Shown piece after piece: positions 16,779-25,608 of a stretch of DNA of 64,000 bases. Position numbers and translations under genes: made by a program. Location: positions 62,001 to 126,000 of the forward strand of contig NZ_RHNS01000004.1 in the NCBI RefSeq assembly GCF_003946305.1, read 5' to 3'. The stretch comes from Lacticaseibacillus porcinae (GTDB taxonomy: Bacteria; Bacillota; Bacilli; Lactobacillales; Lactobacillaceae). How positions within the stretch are numbered: position 1 is the stretch's first letter; every line of letters begins with the position of its first letter. The notes beneath the pieces are model-generated. The model was not told the DNA's origin and did no database searches. It was given only the letters and a program-made list of their open reading frames with translations.

Positions 16779-17705
16779 ATGCATGATGAACGGTTAGTCA
16801 CCCGAGTTGCTTATCAGTATTACATTCAAAACTTGACCCAAAGCCAAATTGCCAAGAATTTAAACATTGGACGTTCAACTATCAGTCGACTGCTGACGCA
16901 AGCCCGTCAACAACATATTGTCTCCATTAATATCAATACTGCTGACGCCGGGCTACTCGAATTAGAAGCGCAACTCAAAGCACAATATCATCTGCGCAAT
17001 GTCGACTTAATCGACTCAACTCATTCAGATTTGGATTTAGCTTTAGCCAAAGAAGCCGCCCAATATCTCAAACAAATCATCAAGCCTAATAATTTAGTCG
17101 GCCTTTCTTGGGGTGCCAGTTTAGCCTTGATGGTCGGTCAACTGGATCACCCCAAAGCTGCCAATGCAACGTTTGTCCCCTTGGTCGGCGGTCCCAGCGC
17201 TGCCAATGCCAAATATCACGTCAATACAATAGTTTATGATTTAGCCAAAAAATTTATGGGCAATAGTGTTTTCATCAATGCGACTGCAGTTCAAGAAAGC
17301 CGCTACTTGCGGGACGGCATCATGAACGCTAAATATTTTCAGGAATTAGCGCGGGACTGGGCACATTTGGATATTGCGCTAGTTGGCATCGGCGGGCCCC
17401 TAAACCATAAAACCACTAGCCGTTGGCGAGATTTATTGACCCCAGAAGATCAAGCGATGCTTAAAGAACAACGCGCTATTGGTGACTGTTGTTGCACCTT
17501 TTACGATGCTAATGGGAAGCTATTGGCGCCTGATCTGCAAAAACGTACCATTGCAATTTCCCTTGATACTTTAAAACGAACCCCAATTCGTATCGCTGTT
17601 GCACGCTCAAAGGAAAAGGTGCCGGCAATCAAAGCTTTATTAAAAATGGGTGTGGTAAACACTTTGATTACTGATAATGAAACAGCCAATCAATTACTGC
17701 ACTAA
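16779..17705 (+). CDS. SorC-family sugar-binding transcriptional regulator
   Basis: A 308-residue regulator. The N-terminal helix-turn-helix is LTQSQIAKNLNIGRSTISRLL at about 19-39, ending in QARQQHIVSI. The large C-terminal sugar-phosphate-binding domain contains VGLSWGASLALMV and VPLVGGPSAANAKYH. AGGAGG lies 7 bases before ATG 16779. It is co-transcribed with the DeoR gene, an unusual pairing of two sugar regulators at one locus. It may control the aldo/keto reductase pair downstream, the PTS, or both. Confidence 0.9.
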   Translation: MHDERLVTRVAYQYYIQNLTQSQIAKNLNIGRSTISRLLTQARQQHIVSININTADAGLLELEAQLKAQYHLRNVDLIDSTHSDLDLALAKEAAQYLKQIIKPNNLVGLSWGASLALMVGQLDHPKAANATFVPLVGGPSAANAKYHVNTIVYDLAKKFMGNSVFINATAVQESRYLRDGIMNAKYFQELARDWAHLDIALVGIGGPLNHKTTSRWRDLLTPEDQAMLKEQRAIGDCCCTFYDANGKLLAPDLQKRTIAISLDTLKRTPIRIAVARSKEKVPAIKALLKMGVVNTLITDNETANQLLH

Positions 17706-17733
17706 AAAACCCAGCCTTTGCAGGCTGGGTTTT
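17706..17733. terminator. Bidirectional rho-independent terminator
   Basis: 12-bp stem (AAAACCCAGCCT with AGGCTGGGTTTT) and TTGC loop between the converging SorC and aldo/keto reductase genes. Confidence 0.93.
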
Positions 17734-17742
17734 CGTTTCAGT

Positions 17743-18603
17743 TTAGAATGTTGCAGTATCAGGATCAGTATATTCCCCAGCTAAACCGGCTTGGGCATCG
17801 ATCACTTGCATATCTTGATGGGACAATTCAAAGTCGAACAATTCAGTGTTTTGTTGAATGCGATCGGCATGGACTGACTTTGGTAATGGCAAGAAGTCAT
17901 GTTGCAACGACCACCGCAAAACGATTTGCGCGACAGACTTGTTGAAGCGCTTGGCCATTTTCTGTAATTCTGGTACCGCAAAGATCTTACCAGTACCAAG
18001 TGGACTGTATGCTTCATTCAACATGCCGTGAGCTTTGTTGTAAGCCACCAATTCAGGTTGGGCGTCTGATGGGTTCAAGAAGATCTGATTGACCATCGGC
18101 TTCACAGTTGCCGTCTTGTACAATTCATCTAAGTGATGTTCGCGGAAGTTGGAAACCCCAATGGCACGAGCTTTACCTGCTTTGAGAATATCTTCCATCG
18201 CGCGCCAGGTTTCAGCATTAACGCTTTGCCAGTTATCGCGATATTTCACTGGGTTTGGCCAGTGGATCAAATACAGATCTACGTAATCAACGCCTAATTT
18301 CGTCAAGCTGGTGTCGATAGCTTTCATGGCGTTGTCATAGCCATGATCTTCATTCCACAGCTTAGTGGTCAAGAACAAATCATCGCGCTTGATGCCGGAA
18401 GCTTTGATCCCAGCGCCAACAGATTCTTCATTCCCATAAGCTGCCGCAGTGTCAATATGACGATAACCGGCATTGATCGCAGCTTCAACACTGGCTTTAG
18501 CGACATCGCCATCTGGAGTTTGCCAAGTCCCAAAACCAACGATCGGGATCTCAACGCCGTTTGCTAACGTATAAGTATCAGTTAATTTAGTTAAATGTGC
18601 CAT
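17743..18603 (-). CDS. Aldo/keto reductase (2,5-diketo-D-gluconate reductase type)
   Basis: A 286-residue NADPH-type aldo/keto reductase of the AKR5 group. The tetrad is visible: Asp in HIDTAAAYGNE with Tyr, Lys in LTTKLWNEDHG, and His in LYLIHWPNP. The cofactor stretch PLPKSVHADRIQQN is near the C-terminus. AGGAGG precedes ATG 18603 and overlaps the end of the upstream oxidoreductase gene, so the two form an operon. It could reduce a carbonyl product such as hydroxyacetone from the neighbouring PTS/radical enzyme locus, but this is only suggested by position. Confidence 0.9.
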   Translation of the reverse strand: MAHLTKLTDTYTLANGVEIPIVGFGTWQTPDGDVAKASVEAAINAGYRHIDTAAAYGNEESVGAGIKASGIKRDDLFLTTKLWNEDHGYDNAMKAIDTSLTKLGVDYVDLYLIHWPNPVKYRDNWQSVNAETWRAMEDILKAGKARAIGVSNFREHHLDELYKTATVKPMVNQIFLNPSDAQPELVAYNKAHGMLNEAYSPLGTGKIFAVPELQKMAKRFNKSVAQIVLRWSLQHDFLPLPKSVHADRIQQNTELFDFELSHQDMQVIDAQAGLAGEYTDPDTATF

Positions 18604-18617
18604 TAAAAAAATCCCTC

Positions 18618-19637
18618 CTAATGTAAGTCTTTCACACCAGTTTCAAGCATCCGCATCACTTGCAAGGTTTCCGCATCTTGAGTGATTTTTGGCGCGCCAT
18701 TGACGATGGTTTGATACACGCCTTGATAAACGCGACCATAATCACCGCGCACAGTCGGCACCTTTTCTTGATGATACTGATTATCAGCATCCATATAAGT
18801 CAACACGCCGAAGTCAACTGGTCGATCAAGTCCAAAATCATCATGATCAGGCAGATAAAAATGCTTCAAATCAAATTCTTGACGGTCGGTATCTTGCTTG
18901 ATGAAGCTACCGCGCGTTCCATACACCGAAAAACTCGGTCGCGGCGTGATGCGGAAGTAACTGGATTGCACGCAGACTTTCAAATTGCCGTAATACAAAT
19001 CCACGGTGAAATCGTCATTCATTTTACCAGCGCCAAGCAACTGCCGCACATCATAGCGTACGCGATCTGGTTTGCCAAAGCGGCCGACCACTTGATCCAG
19101 CGTATGCGTGCCATGACCATACAAGAAACTATCTGCGGCACGATAAGTTGAATTCAACGGGGTTTCCGGACGGAAGTAGTCAAACGTGGAATCCAATTCA
19201 GTTAAATCACCGAGCTTGCCTGAGTCGATCACCGCTTGCACCGTCAACCAGTCAGAATCAAAGCGACGGTTGGTGTAGCACTGCAAGAACAAGTCTTTGG
19301 CTTTGGCCAACGCAAACAATTCCTCAGCTTGTTCAACTGTATCGGTGAATGGTTTTTCTAACAAGACATTCTTGCCGTGATTCAAGGCATCTTTGGCAAG
19401 TTGATAGTGGCTACTTGCAGGTGTGGTGATCACCACTAACGTTACCGCGTCATCTCCGTAAATATCGTTGATATCGGTGGTGTAGTGCACCCCATCAATG
19501 GCTTGCCAAGGTGAATCCAGGTGGCGTGCATAAATCGTCTTCACCTGAAATTGATCAGGTAATTGCAAGACATAAGGTAAGTGATAGCGATTGGTACTTT
19601 TGCCGTTGCCGATAAAGGCGATGGTTAATGGTTGCAT
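18618..19637 (-). CDS. Gfo/Idh/MocA-family oxidoreductase
   Basis: A 339-residue NAD(P)-dependent sugar dehydrogenase-like protein. The N-terminal Rossmann fold begins IAFIGNGKSTNRYHLP, in which the usual GxGxxG is altered to GNGKST. The signature LLEKPFTDT is at about 92-100, and a C-terminal alpha/beta domain follows. GAGGGGG precedes ATG 19637. It ends 14 bases before the aldo/keto reductase start. The substrate is unknown; most relatives act on cyclic polyols or sugar derivatives, which would suit an anhydro-sugar locus. Confidence 0.88.
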   Translation of the reverse strand: MQPLTIAFIGNGKSTNRYHLPYVLQLPDQFQVKTIYARHLDSPWQAIDGVHYTTDINDIYGDDAVTLVVITTPASSHYQLAKDALNHGKNVLLEKPFTDTVEQAEELFALAKAKDLFLQCYTNRRFDSDWLTVQAVIDSGKLGDLTELDSTFDYFRPETPLNSTYRAADSFLYGHGTHTLDQVVGRFGKPDRVRYDVRQLLGAGKMNDDFTVDLYYGNLKVCVQSSYFRITPRPSFSVYGTRGSFIKQDTDRQEFDLKHFYLPDHDDFGLDRPVDFGVLTYMDADNQYHQEKVPTVRGDYGRVYQGVYQTIVNGAPKITQDAETLQVMRMLETGVKDLH

Positions 19638-19782
19638 GATCGATTCCCCCTCGGTATCTAATTTATACTAATGTAAGCGGTGAAACAAGCACGCACTTAT
19701 AGGTGCCTACTGCACAAACGCTGTCCAGCAGCGTAAGCGTGAGTTTTCTTTTCAATTAGCCATACCAACCTACCTCCGGCAC

Positions 19783-19962
19783 GAAAATCTGTGGGCTCCG
19801 ACGATTTGGCGTCACTGCGGTGAATTGGACAAGTTGCCGGTGCGGCCGTCTGCAGAAATCTGCGCGAACCGCCACAAACCGGCGTTTCACTTGATTTCAC
19901 TCCCACAGACAATTGTCCAATTCACCTTCGTTCTACCAAATCATCTCCGCTCACAGATTTTC
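19783..19962. repeat. 180-bp nested inverted-repeat element in a 517-bp gene-free gap
   Basis: Three blocks on the left (19783-19793, 19803-19809, 19819-19832) are exact reverse complements of three blocks on the right (19913-19926, 19936-19942, 19952-19962). The 9-base spacers between blocks are of equal length on both sides. The middle holds another nested pair (GCCGGT at 19836 with ACCGGC at 19878) and GCAGA/TCTGC. No credible reading frame covers it. It could be a MITE-like element or a large structured RNA. The rest of the 19638-20154 gap shows nothing else except the terminator at its end. Confidence 0.75.
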
Positions 19963-20117
19963 TACGTTGCTGTCGCTGGCTTACAAATCACATATGTCAA
20001 TGTTACGACGTCATTCACAAGACCAAACATGATATCAATGTAGAAATAATGCTTTTCGTAGCCCACTGTCGCCTGATAGCGGCTTGAAACACTTACGATT
20101 CCGGACATCACCGGTAG

Positions 20118-20145
20118 CAAAAAAGCCCAGACAAAATGTCTAGGC
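20118..20145 (-). terminator. Rho-independent terminator
   Basis: GCCTAGACA/TGTCTGGGC stem (one G-T pair) with a T6 run on the minus strand, after the racemase gene. Confidence 0.85.
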
Positions 20146-20154
20146 CTCTTCAGC

Positions 20155-20904
20155 TTACTTCATGATCTCGTCAAGCATCTGCTGACCTTTGGCTTCATCT
20201 TCGCGGAACGCGCGGCCTAATGCCAGCGTTTTGTCGACGATGATGCTTTGGGCATCGATCACTTGATAAGGATGATCTGGGGCTTTTTCTTGCGCGAGCG
20301 ATAACTCCGTACAGCCGAGCACAACCACATTGACGCCGAAGCGGTCATGCATTTGCTTTAAGATCTCGTGATATAACTCAGGATCGACGCGGTTATGTTC
20401 CTTGATGTTGTCATAGATCAAGGTCATCACCATATCTTGAATTTGTTGGTCACCTAATACAACTTCACGACCGGTGGCTTCAATTTCATTGGCGTAGATA
20501 CCGTCGGCTAAGGTGCCTTTGGTGGCGATCAAGCCGATACGGTGTTCATCCGGATACTGTTTAGCCATGGTTTGAATCGCGGTGTGCGGCATGTGGATCA
20601 ACGGAATGTCCGTCAATTGCTTGAGCTCATCATAAAAATAATGCGCGGTGTTGCAAACCATCACCATAAATTCGGGATGTAGTAAGCTTTGTTGCTCGAT
20701 ATCTTCTTTGAGATAGGGAAAGAAGTTCTCTTGGGTGTGATCCAAGATATAGCTGGTACGATCAGGCACTGACGCATGGTTCACTAAAATGTAATCCATG
20801 TAGTCTTGATCTTTTTTGGCATTGCTGCGCGTATTCAGCAAACGGACGTAGCTTTCGGTGGCAGCGGTACCCATCCCGCCGATCACGGTAAAAAAGCGTC
20901 GCAT
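20155..20904 (-). CDS. racD: Aspartate/glutamate racemase family protein
   Basis: A 249-residue cofactor-independent amino-acid racemase. The two catalytic cysteines are Cys84 in VMVCNTAHY and Cys198 in VLGCTELSL; the N-terminus is IGGMGTAAT. It lies 14 bases downstream of murE in the same operon, which points to cell-wall D-amino acid supply. In Lys-type lactobacilli the cross-bridge uses D-Asp/D-Asn, so aspartate racemase is the more likely activity than glutamate racemase. The symbol rests on that inference. Confidence 0.85.
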   Translation of the reverse strand: MRRFFTVIGGMGTAATESYVRLLNTRSNAKKDQDYMDYILVNHASVPDRTSYILDHTQENFFPYLKEDIEQQSLLHPEFMVMVCNTAHYFYDELKQLTDIPLIHMPHTAIQTMAKQYPDEHRIGLIATKGTLADGIYANEIEATGREVVLGDQQIQDMVMTLIYDNIKEHNRVDPELYHEILKQMHDRFGVNVVVLGCTELSLAQEKAPDHPYQVIDAQSIIVDKTLALGRAFREDEAKGQQMLDEIMK

Positions 20905-20918
20905 GTTTAGCCTTCTTC

Positions 20919-22472
20919 CTAATTTTGTTGCGAGGCGTCGGCAATTTCCTGCACGACTTTTGAATCAGATGGCCATGGGGTGTCGATGCCGCGGACTTTT
21001 TGATATTGGTCAGCACCTTTGCCGGCGACGATCACGATGTCACCTGGGACACTGGCCGCAATCGCTTCTTCGATTGCTGTGTGACGATCTAAGACTTTAT
21101 TGACGGTAACTTTGTCATGATCGATGCCTGCATCGATTTCATCGATGATATCTGCAGGATCTTCAAAGCCTGGATCATCAGTCGTCAAGTAAGCAACTTG
21201 CGCATATTCAGACAAAGCTTTAGCAAAGCCAGGGCGGCGAGAAACACCTTTATCACCAGGCGCCCCGACCACCACTAAGATCTTTGGATCGTTGTATTCC
21301 GCTTTGATAAAATGCATCAACGCAGTCATGCTGCCATAGTTATGGGCATAATCGACATACACTAAGCCGTGATTTTTGACTGGATATTGCTCCATGCGAC
21401 CAGGGATCTGAACGGCTTGAATGCCAGGGTTAGCTTTGGCGCCATCAACGCCGGCCAAGCCCCCACCGATCAACGCAGCAGTGGCGTTAGATTCGTTAAA
21501 ATCGCCGATCAAGCTCAATGAATAAGGTCCGCCGATGTTTAAATCAGCGGCTTTTTCAGTGACTGGCACTAACGTAAAGCGACTCTTGGTAGTATCTAAG
21601 GTTTGGCTTTCAAAGCGGAAGTCGATATGCAGATCATCGCGCTTAGGTTTGAAGTCACTTGATGCAAACAGATAAATTGAATCTGGATAAGTCGTCGTTG
21701 TGGCTGCGGCATACACTTCATCAAAGTGATCAGTTTCAGCATTGATCACCACTTTGCGGGAGTTGACCATTAATTGCATTTTTGAATGCAAGTAAGACGC
21801 AAAGTTTGGATGTTCATTAGGGCCGATATGATCAGGGGTGATATTTAAGAAGAAGCCGACGTCATAGGTCAACCCAAACACGCGGTTGCGCAAGTAGGCT
21901 TGGCTGGACACTTCCATCACCAAATGTGTCATCCCGTTATCAACGGCTTGGCGCATGTCATGGAACAAGTCCAACGATTCTGGCGTGGTTAAGTCAGATT
22001 TGAACTTTTGGTCGGGGTTTGGCCCCACGATCCGATCAAGCGTAGAGAACAACGCCACGCGCTTCGGATGGGCTTGTTCTAAGATCCCACGGGTGAAGTA
22101 TGCTGATGTGGTTTTACCTTTGGTGCCAGTATAAGCGATGACAAATAAATCATCTTGCGGGAAGTCGTAGAAAGCCGCGGCTAGAATAGCCATCGCTTTG
22201 GTGACATTCACCACGATCAATGCATTCATGCCGTTGCCTTCGACATAAGGCTTTTCAGCGACATAAGTGATCGCCCCGTTGTCTTTGGCCATCGATAAAT
22301 AAATCGGGCGAAAGTGCGTCCCTTTACAAAAGAATAAACTAGGACCTGAGACTTTGCGCGAATCATAGGCGATGCCAGACATTTGCGTGTCCATGGAATT
22401 TTGGACGGCAGAGCTTTTCAGCAAGTGATGTTCTTTGAGTAATAAAATACATGCATTCAACGATAATGCCAT
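20919..22472 (-). CDS. murE: UDP-N-acetylmuramoyl-tripeptide synthetase (MurE, probably L-lysine type)
   Basis: A 517-residue Mur ligase that adds the third amino acid to UDP-MurNAc-L-Ala-D-Glu in the cytosol. The ATP loop is YTGTKGKTT, followed by DLTTPESLDL and EVSSQAYLRNR. The residue-3 selectivity region reads TTDDPGFEDP rather than DNPR, so it does not look like a diaminopimelate enzyme and L-lysine is expected. AAGGAG lies 7 bases before ATG 22472; the frame opens further to 22541 without a site. The racemase gene follows in the same operon. Confidence 0.92.
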   Translation of the reverse strand: MALSLNACILLLKEHHLLKSSAVQNSMDTQMSGIAYDSRKVSGPSLFFCKGTHFRPIYLSMAKDNGAITYVAEKPYVEGNGMNALIVVNVTKAMAILAAAFYDFPQDDLFVIAYTGTKGKTTSAYFTRGILEQAHPKRVALFSTLDRIVGPNPDQKFKSDLTTPESLDLFHDMRQAVDNGMTHLVMEVSSQAYLRNRVFGLTYDVGFFLNITPDHIGPNEHPNFASYLHSKMQLMVNSRKVVINAETDHFDEVYAAATTTTYPDSIYLFASSDFKPKRDDLHIDFRFESQTLDTTKSRFTLVPVTEKAADLNIGGPYSLSLIGDFNESNATAALIGGGLAGVDGAKANPGIQAVQIPGRMEQYPVKNHGLVYVDYAHNYGSMTALMHFIKAEYNDPKILVVVGAPGDKGVSRRPGFAKALSEYAQVAYLTTDDPGFEDPADIIDEIDAGIDHDKVTVNKVLDRHTAIEEAIAASVPGDIVIVAGKGADQYQKVRGIDTPWPSDSKVVQEIADASQQN

Positions 22473-22555
22473 GATGATCTCCTTATGTGAGCGAGTGCGA
22501 CTAACGGTCGCGTAGTAGCCTCTATTATAGCAGATTAACAAATAAGACGAAAATG

Positions 22556-23026
22556 TTACACACCTGCTGAGACAGTGATTTTCGTTAACGTCACGTGATA
22601 GCTCCCTGCCGGTGCCACAACGGCAACTACATCCCCGGCGCGATGATGAAGAATCGCAGACCCTAACGGTGAATCACTCGCCAAATTCGTTTCTGATTGA
22701 CCTGATTCTTTGGGTCCTACTAATGCATAAACGTCGTCATCGCCAGGTTCAAATTCAATGGTCACTTGCGTCCCGATTTCAGCGGTTTCACCAGTTGGCG
22801 TCGGCACGATTTCTGCATAACGGATCAATTTGTCGAGATAACGCATGCGACTTTCCAACTGCCGCAGATCACGTTTAGCGGCAGAGTATTCCGCGTTTTC
22901 TGAGCGATCCCCAAGGGCTGCCGCTTCTGCTAGCCGCTTGATGCGCGTTGGACGGTCTTTTTTTAAACGTTCGATTTCATCAGCAAAGGCTTGCACCCCA
23001 GCTTTTGTGATTGGATGATATTGCAT
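22556..23026 (-). CDS. greA: GreA/GreB-family transcript cleavage factor
   Basis: A 156-residue protein with the N-terminal coiled coil (ITKAGVQAFADEIERLKKDRP ends the first turn; ENAEYSAAKRDLRQLESRM) and a C-terminal FKBP-like domain (SPLGSAILHHRAGDVV). It rescues backtracked RNA polymerase. GGAGG precedes ATG 23026. The C-terminus is more divergent than housekeeping GreA, so this may be a second copy. It stands alone between DacA and MurE. Confidence 0.85.
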   Translation of the reverse strand: MQYHPITKAGVQAFADEIERLKKDRPTRIKRLAEAAALGDRSENAEYSAAKRDLRQLESRMRYLDKLIRYAEIVPTPTGETAEIGTQVTIEFEPGDDDVYALVGPKESGQSETNLASDSPLGSAILHHRAGDVVAVVAPAGSYHVTLTKITVSAGV

Positions 23027-23111
23027 GTCAACACCTCCGCCATAAGCATACCGCGTTGTTGCTGATTGCAACAGACACTCTCATGAACTTAACAGAATCA
23101 GGTAAACCAAA

Positions 23112-23133
23112 GGCCTGGTCAACCGACCAGGCC
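23112..23133 (-). terminator. Hairpin terminator after dacA
   Basis: Perfect 9-bp GGCCTGGTC stem with a 4-base loop; the T-tract on the minus strand is broken (TTTGGTTT), so it is a weaker terminator. Confidence 0.6.
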
Positions 23134-23139
23134 ACCTGA

Positions 23140-24435
23140 TTAAAATAAACTGTTGAACCACTCACTGACGCCATGGATGATCAAGGCGAAGAGATTGGCG
23201 CGCTTCACGCCTTTAGTGGTCGTCAAGGTCACTGATTCACTGGCTTGACCGGTTAAATAACCGAGATCATCGCCTTTTGCTGATACCGTTAAGGTGCCGG
23301 CAGTGGCTGATTTTTGCACTGGCGCTTCCAGCTTGTTTTGTAAATGCGCGATGTACTTGAAATCAAGGTCATCCGCAGTGGTACTGCTTGGCACATACAC
23401 CGTTAACGTTTTCGTTGCGGCGAGTGGCACTGATGCTTTGGTGCCGTGAACGACAGTTAAGCGCTCATGCCCTGTAACTGCAGCCCCTTTAGTCGTGACT
23501 TGCATCGCTTTCCAATTGCCAAATACCCAATTCATCAACTTCCCAGTTTGAACAAAACGTTTATCATCGCCGCTACCATTGGCGTGCATCACCACCGTAA
23601 TGATCCGCATACCATTTTTCTCAACGGTACCGGTGAAACAGTCGCCTGCGCGATCAGTGGTCCCAGTTTTTAAGCCGTCAACGTTGAGGCCAGCGACAGC
23701 TGCAGACAACCCTGGCAACATTAAATTGTAGTTCCCCATTTTAGTGGTGTCGCTGCCTTCACTAAATGTCATTTCTTTAGCTTTGGTCGTGTCTAAAACA
23801 TCAGGATAGTCATTGAGCAAATGTTGCGCGATCACTGCCACATCTTTAGCAGACATTTGATTTTGATCAGTGTCGGTAGAATTTGGGTAACGATCTGCCG
23901 CATCGATTTCGTTATTGTCTAAGCCAGTGGCGTTGATGATCGTCGCATCTTTGATCCCCCAAGTTTTCAATTGGGTGCGCATCGCGTCAACGAACTTGGT
24001 TTGATTGCCTGACACGGCATTGCCAAGCAACATCATGGCAGCGTTAGCTGAGTAGATCAAGCTGGCTTCATACAATTGCTTGATCGTATATTTGCCATCA
24101 GTTTGCAAAGGCACATTAGATAAATCACTGTTTTGTGATAACTTAGCGATGCTAGCCGTTGGCGTGACGGTATCCGTCCACTTCAACTGACCAGATTGAA
24201 TGGCTTCGCGCACCAAGTAAATACCAAGCATTTTAGTCATCGACGCTATTGGCAAAGTTTGATTTGTGTTTTTAGCGTATAACACTTTACCGGTTTTAGC
24301 TTCGATTGCTAAGGCTGCTGAGGCATCAATATCAACACTGCTGGTAGCAGCTTGCGTGGTCACTGCCGGCGAAAATCCTGCCCAAAGCGCAATGGCAGCG
24401 GCAAACACGACAACGCTGCGCCATAATTTCGACAT
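23140..24435 (-). CDS. dacA: D-alanyl-D-alanine carboxypeptidase (PBP5/DacA family)
   Basis: A 431-residue secreted serine carboxypeptidase that trims the terminal D-Ala of peptidoglycan stem peptides. A signal peptide covers residues 1 to about 29. Active-site motifs are SMTK (Ser65-Lys68), SAN (129-131) and KTG (256-258). A beta-rich PBP5 C-terminal domain follows, and a short amphipathic tail (GVSEWFNSLF) probably touches the membrane. The gene begins 16 bases after the histidine kinase stop, so it is transcribed with that two-component system, an arrangement recalling VanRS-VanY. Confidence 0.93.
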   Translation of the reverse strand: MSKLWRSVVVFAAAIALWAGFSPAVTTQAATSSVDIDASAALAIEAKTGKVLYAKNTNQTLPIASMTKMLGIYLVREAIQSGQLKWTDTVTPTASIAKLSQNSDLSNVPLQTDGKYTIKQLYEASLIYSANAAMMLLGNAVSGNQTKFVDAMRTQLKTWGIKDATIINATGLDNNEIDAADRYPNSTDTDQNQMSAKDVAVIAQHLLNDYPDVLDTTKAKEMTFSEGSDTTKMGNYNLMLPGLSAAVAGLNVDGLKTGTTDRAGDCFTGTVEKNGMRIITVVMHANGSGDDKRFVQTGKLMNWVFGNWKAMQVTTKGAAVTGHERLTVVHGTKASVPLAATKTLTVYVPSSTTADDLDFKYIAHLQNKLEAPVQKSATAGTLTVSAKGDDLGYLTGQASESVTLTTTKGVKRANLFALIIHGVSEWFNSLF

Positions 24436-24451
24436 GTGTAAAAATCCTTCC

Positions 24452-25606
24452 TTATTGCGGTTTCTTTAATGTGGTGCCGAGTTTCAATGGTAAGTGGATC
24501 ACAAAACTGGTGAGTTCTGGGGTGGAGTCGGCATAAATGTAGCCGCCATGCAAACTGATAAAGCTTTGGGCGATCGCCAATCCTAACCCAGAGCCCCCGG
24601 TTTCTTGCGAACGTGACCCTTCCACGCGATAAAAGCGATCAAACAACTGACTCAACGAATCATTCGGGATCGGATCGCCGTCGTTGGAGACTTTGATCAC
24701 CGCTTCGCTGCCGACTTTTTGGGCATCTAAGAAGACATGTTTGGCACCTTTGCCATATTTAAAGGCATTGATGATCAAGTTGTTGAACACTCGCGACAAT
24801 TTCTCGGTGTCAGCTTCCATCATTAATGGGTCAGGGTCGCCATGGACTTGAATGCTGATGCCTTTTTTCTCCGCTTCAAGTTCATACGAAGCCGCAAGTT
24901 GTTCTAACATCGCAACCATGTTAAATTCGACGGTGTTCAATGGCGTCGTGGTTTGCCGCGACTTGGTATATTCAAACAGATCTTCGACTAACACCTTCAT
25001 TTGCTTGGCTTTCAAATACGCGGTATGGGTATATTTCACCAATTCATCAGGATTTTGATACTGTTTGTCTTCGATCAATCCTAAATAGCCGATGATCGAT
25101 GTCAATGGGGTGCGAATATCATGGGAAACATTGGTGATCAATTCATCTTTAGACTTTTCAATGCGGCGTTCTTCCTCCATGGAGTTCACTGTGGAATCCA
25201 CTAACGCATTGATCGATGAGATCACTTTTTGCAGATCACTGTTCACTTCAAAATGGATCCGGTGATCTAAATGGCCTTCTGCGATGTAATGCAACTCGGC
25301 GATGACATGCCGCATTTGCATTTGTCGATAACGACGGATCAACCGCCAATATACCACGATGGCATCAACCACTGCCATCACGCCAACAAAGAAATTCCGC
25401 CAACTCCAAAAATGGACATTATTTTGGCCAAACGTCAGCACATTTTTAATGCCCCAAATGGAATTTTGTAAATGCGGGTCACTGGCGATCATTTGCTTGC
25501 CTAATACGACCACAGCAAGGTTGAGCATCAATAACAAAATCACCGTGATCAAGCCTTCGCCCCACAGCTCAGATTTTTCTTTGCCGGTTAAGTGGACCTT
25601 TTCCAT
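24452..25606 (-). CDS. Sensor histidine kinase (VanS-like)
   Basis: A 384-residue membrane kinase. Two membrane segments (about 18-38 and 72-90) flank a short extracellular loop, then a HAMP-like linker. The H-box is NVSHDIRTPLTS with His162. ATPase motifs are NNLIINAFKY (N), VSNDGDPIP (G1) and GGSGLGLAIA (G2). It pairs with the response regulator encoded 2 bases upstream and with dacA downstream. The domain pattern and neighbours resemble VanS-type kinases; the signal is unknown. Confidence 0.92.
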   Translation of the reverse strand: MEKVHLTGKEKSELWGEGLITVILLLMLNLAVVVLGKQMIASDPHLQNSIWGIKNVLTFGQNNVHFWSWRNFFVGVMAVVDAIVVYWRLIRRYRQMQMRHVIAELHYIAEGHLDHRIHFEVNSDLQKVISSINALVDSTVNSMEEERRIEKSKDELITNVSHDIRTPLTSIIGYLGLIEDKQYQNPDELVKYTHTAYLKAKQMKVLVEDLFEYTKSRQTTTPLNTVEFNMVAMLEQLAASYELEAEKKGISIQVHGDPDPLMMEADTEKLSRVFNNLIINAFKYGKGAKHVFLDAQKVGSEAVIKVSNDGDPIPNDSLSQLFDRFYRVEGSRSQETGGSGLGLAIAQSFISLHGGYIYADSTPELTSFVIHLPLKLGTTLKKPQ

Positions 25607-25608
25607 GG

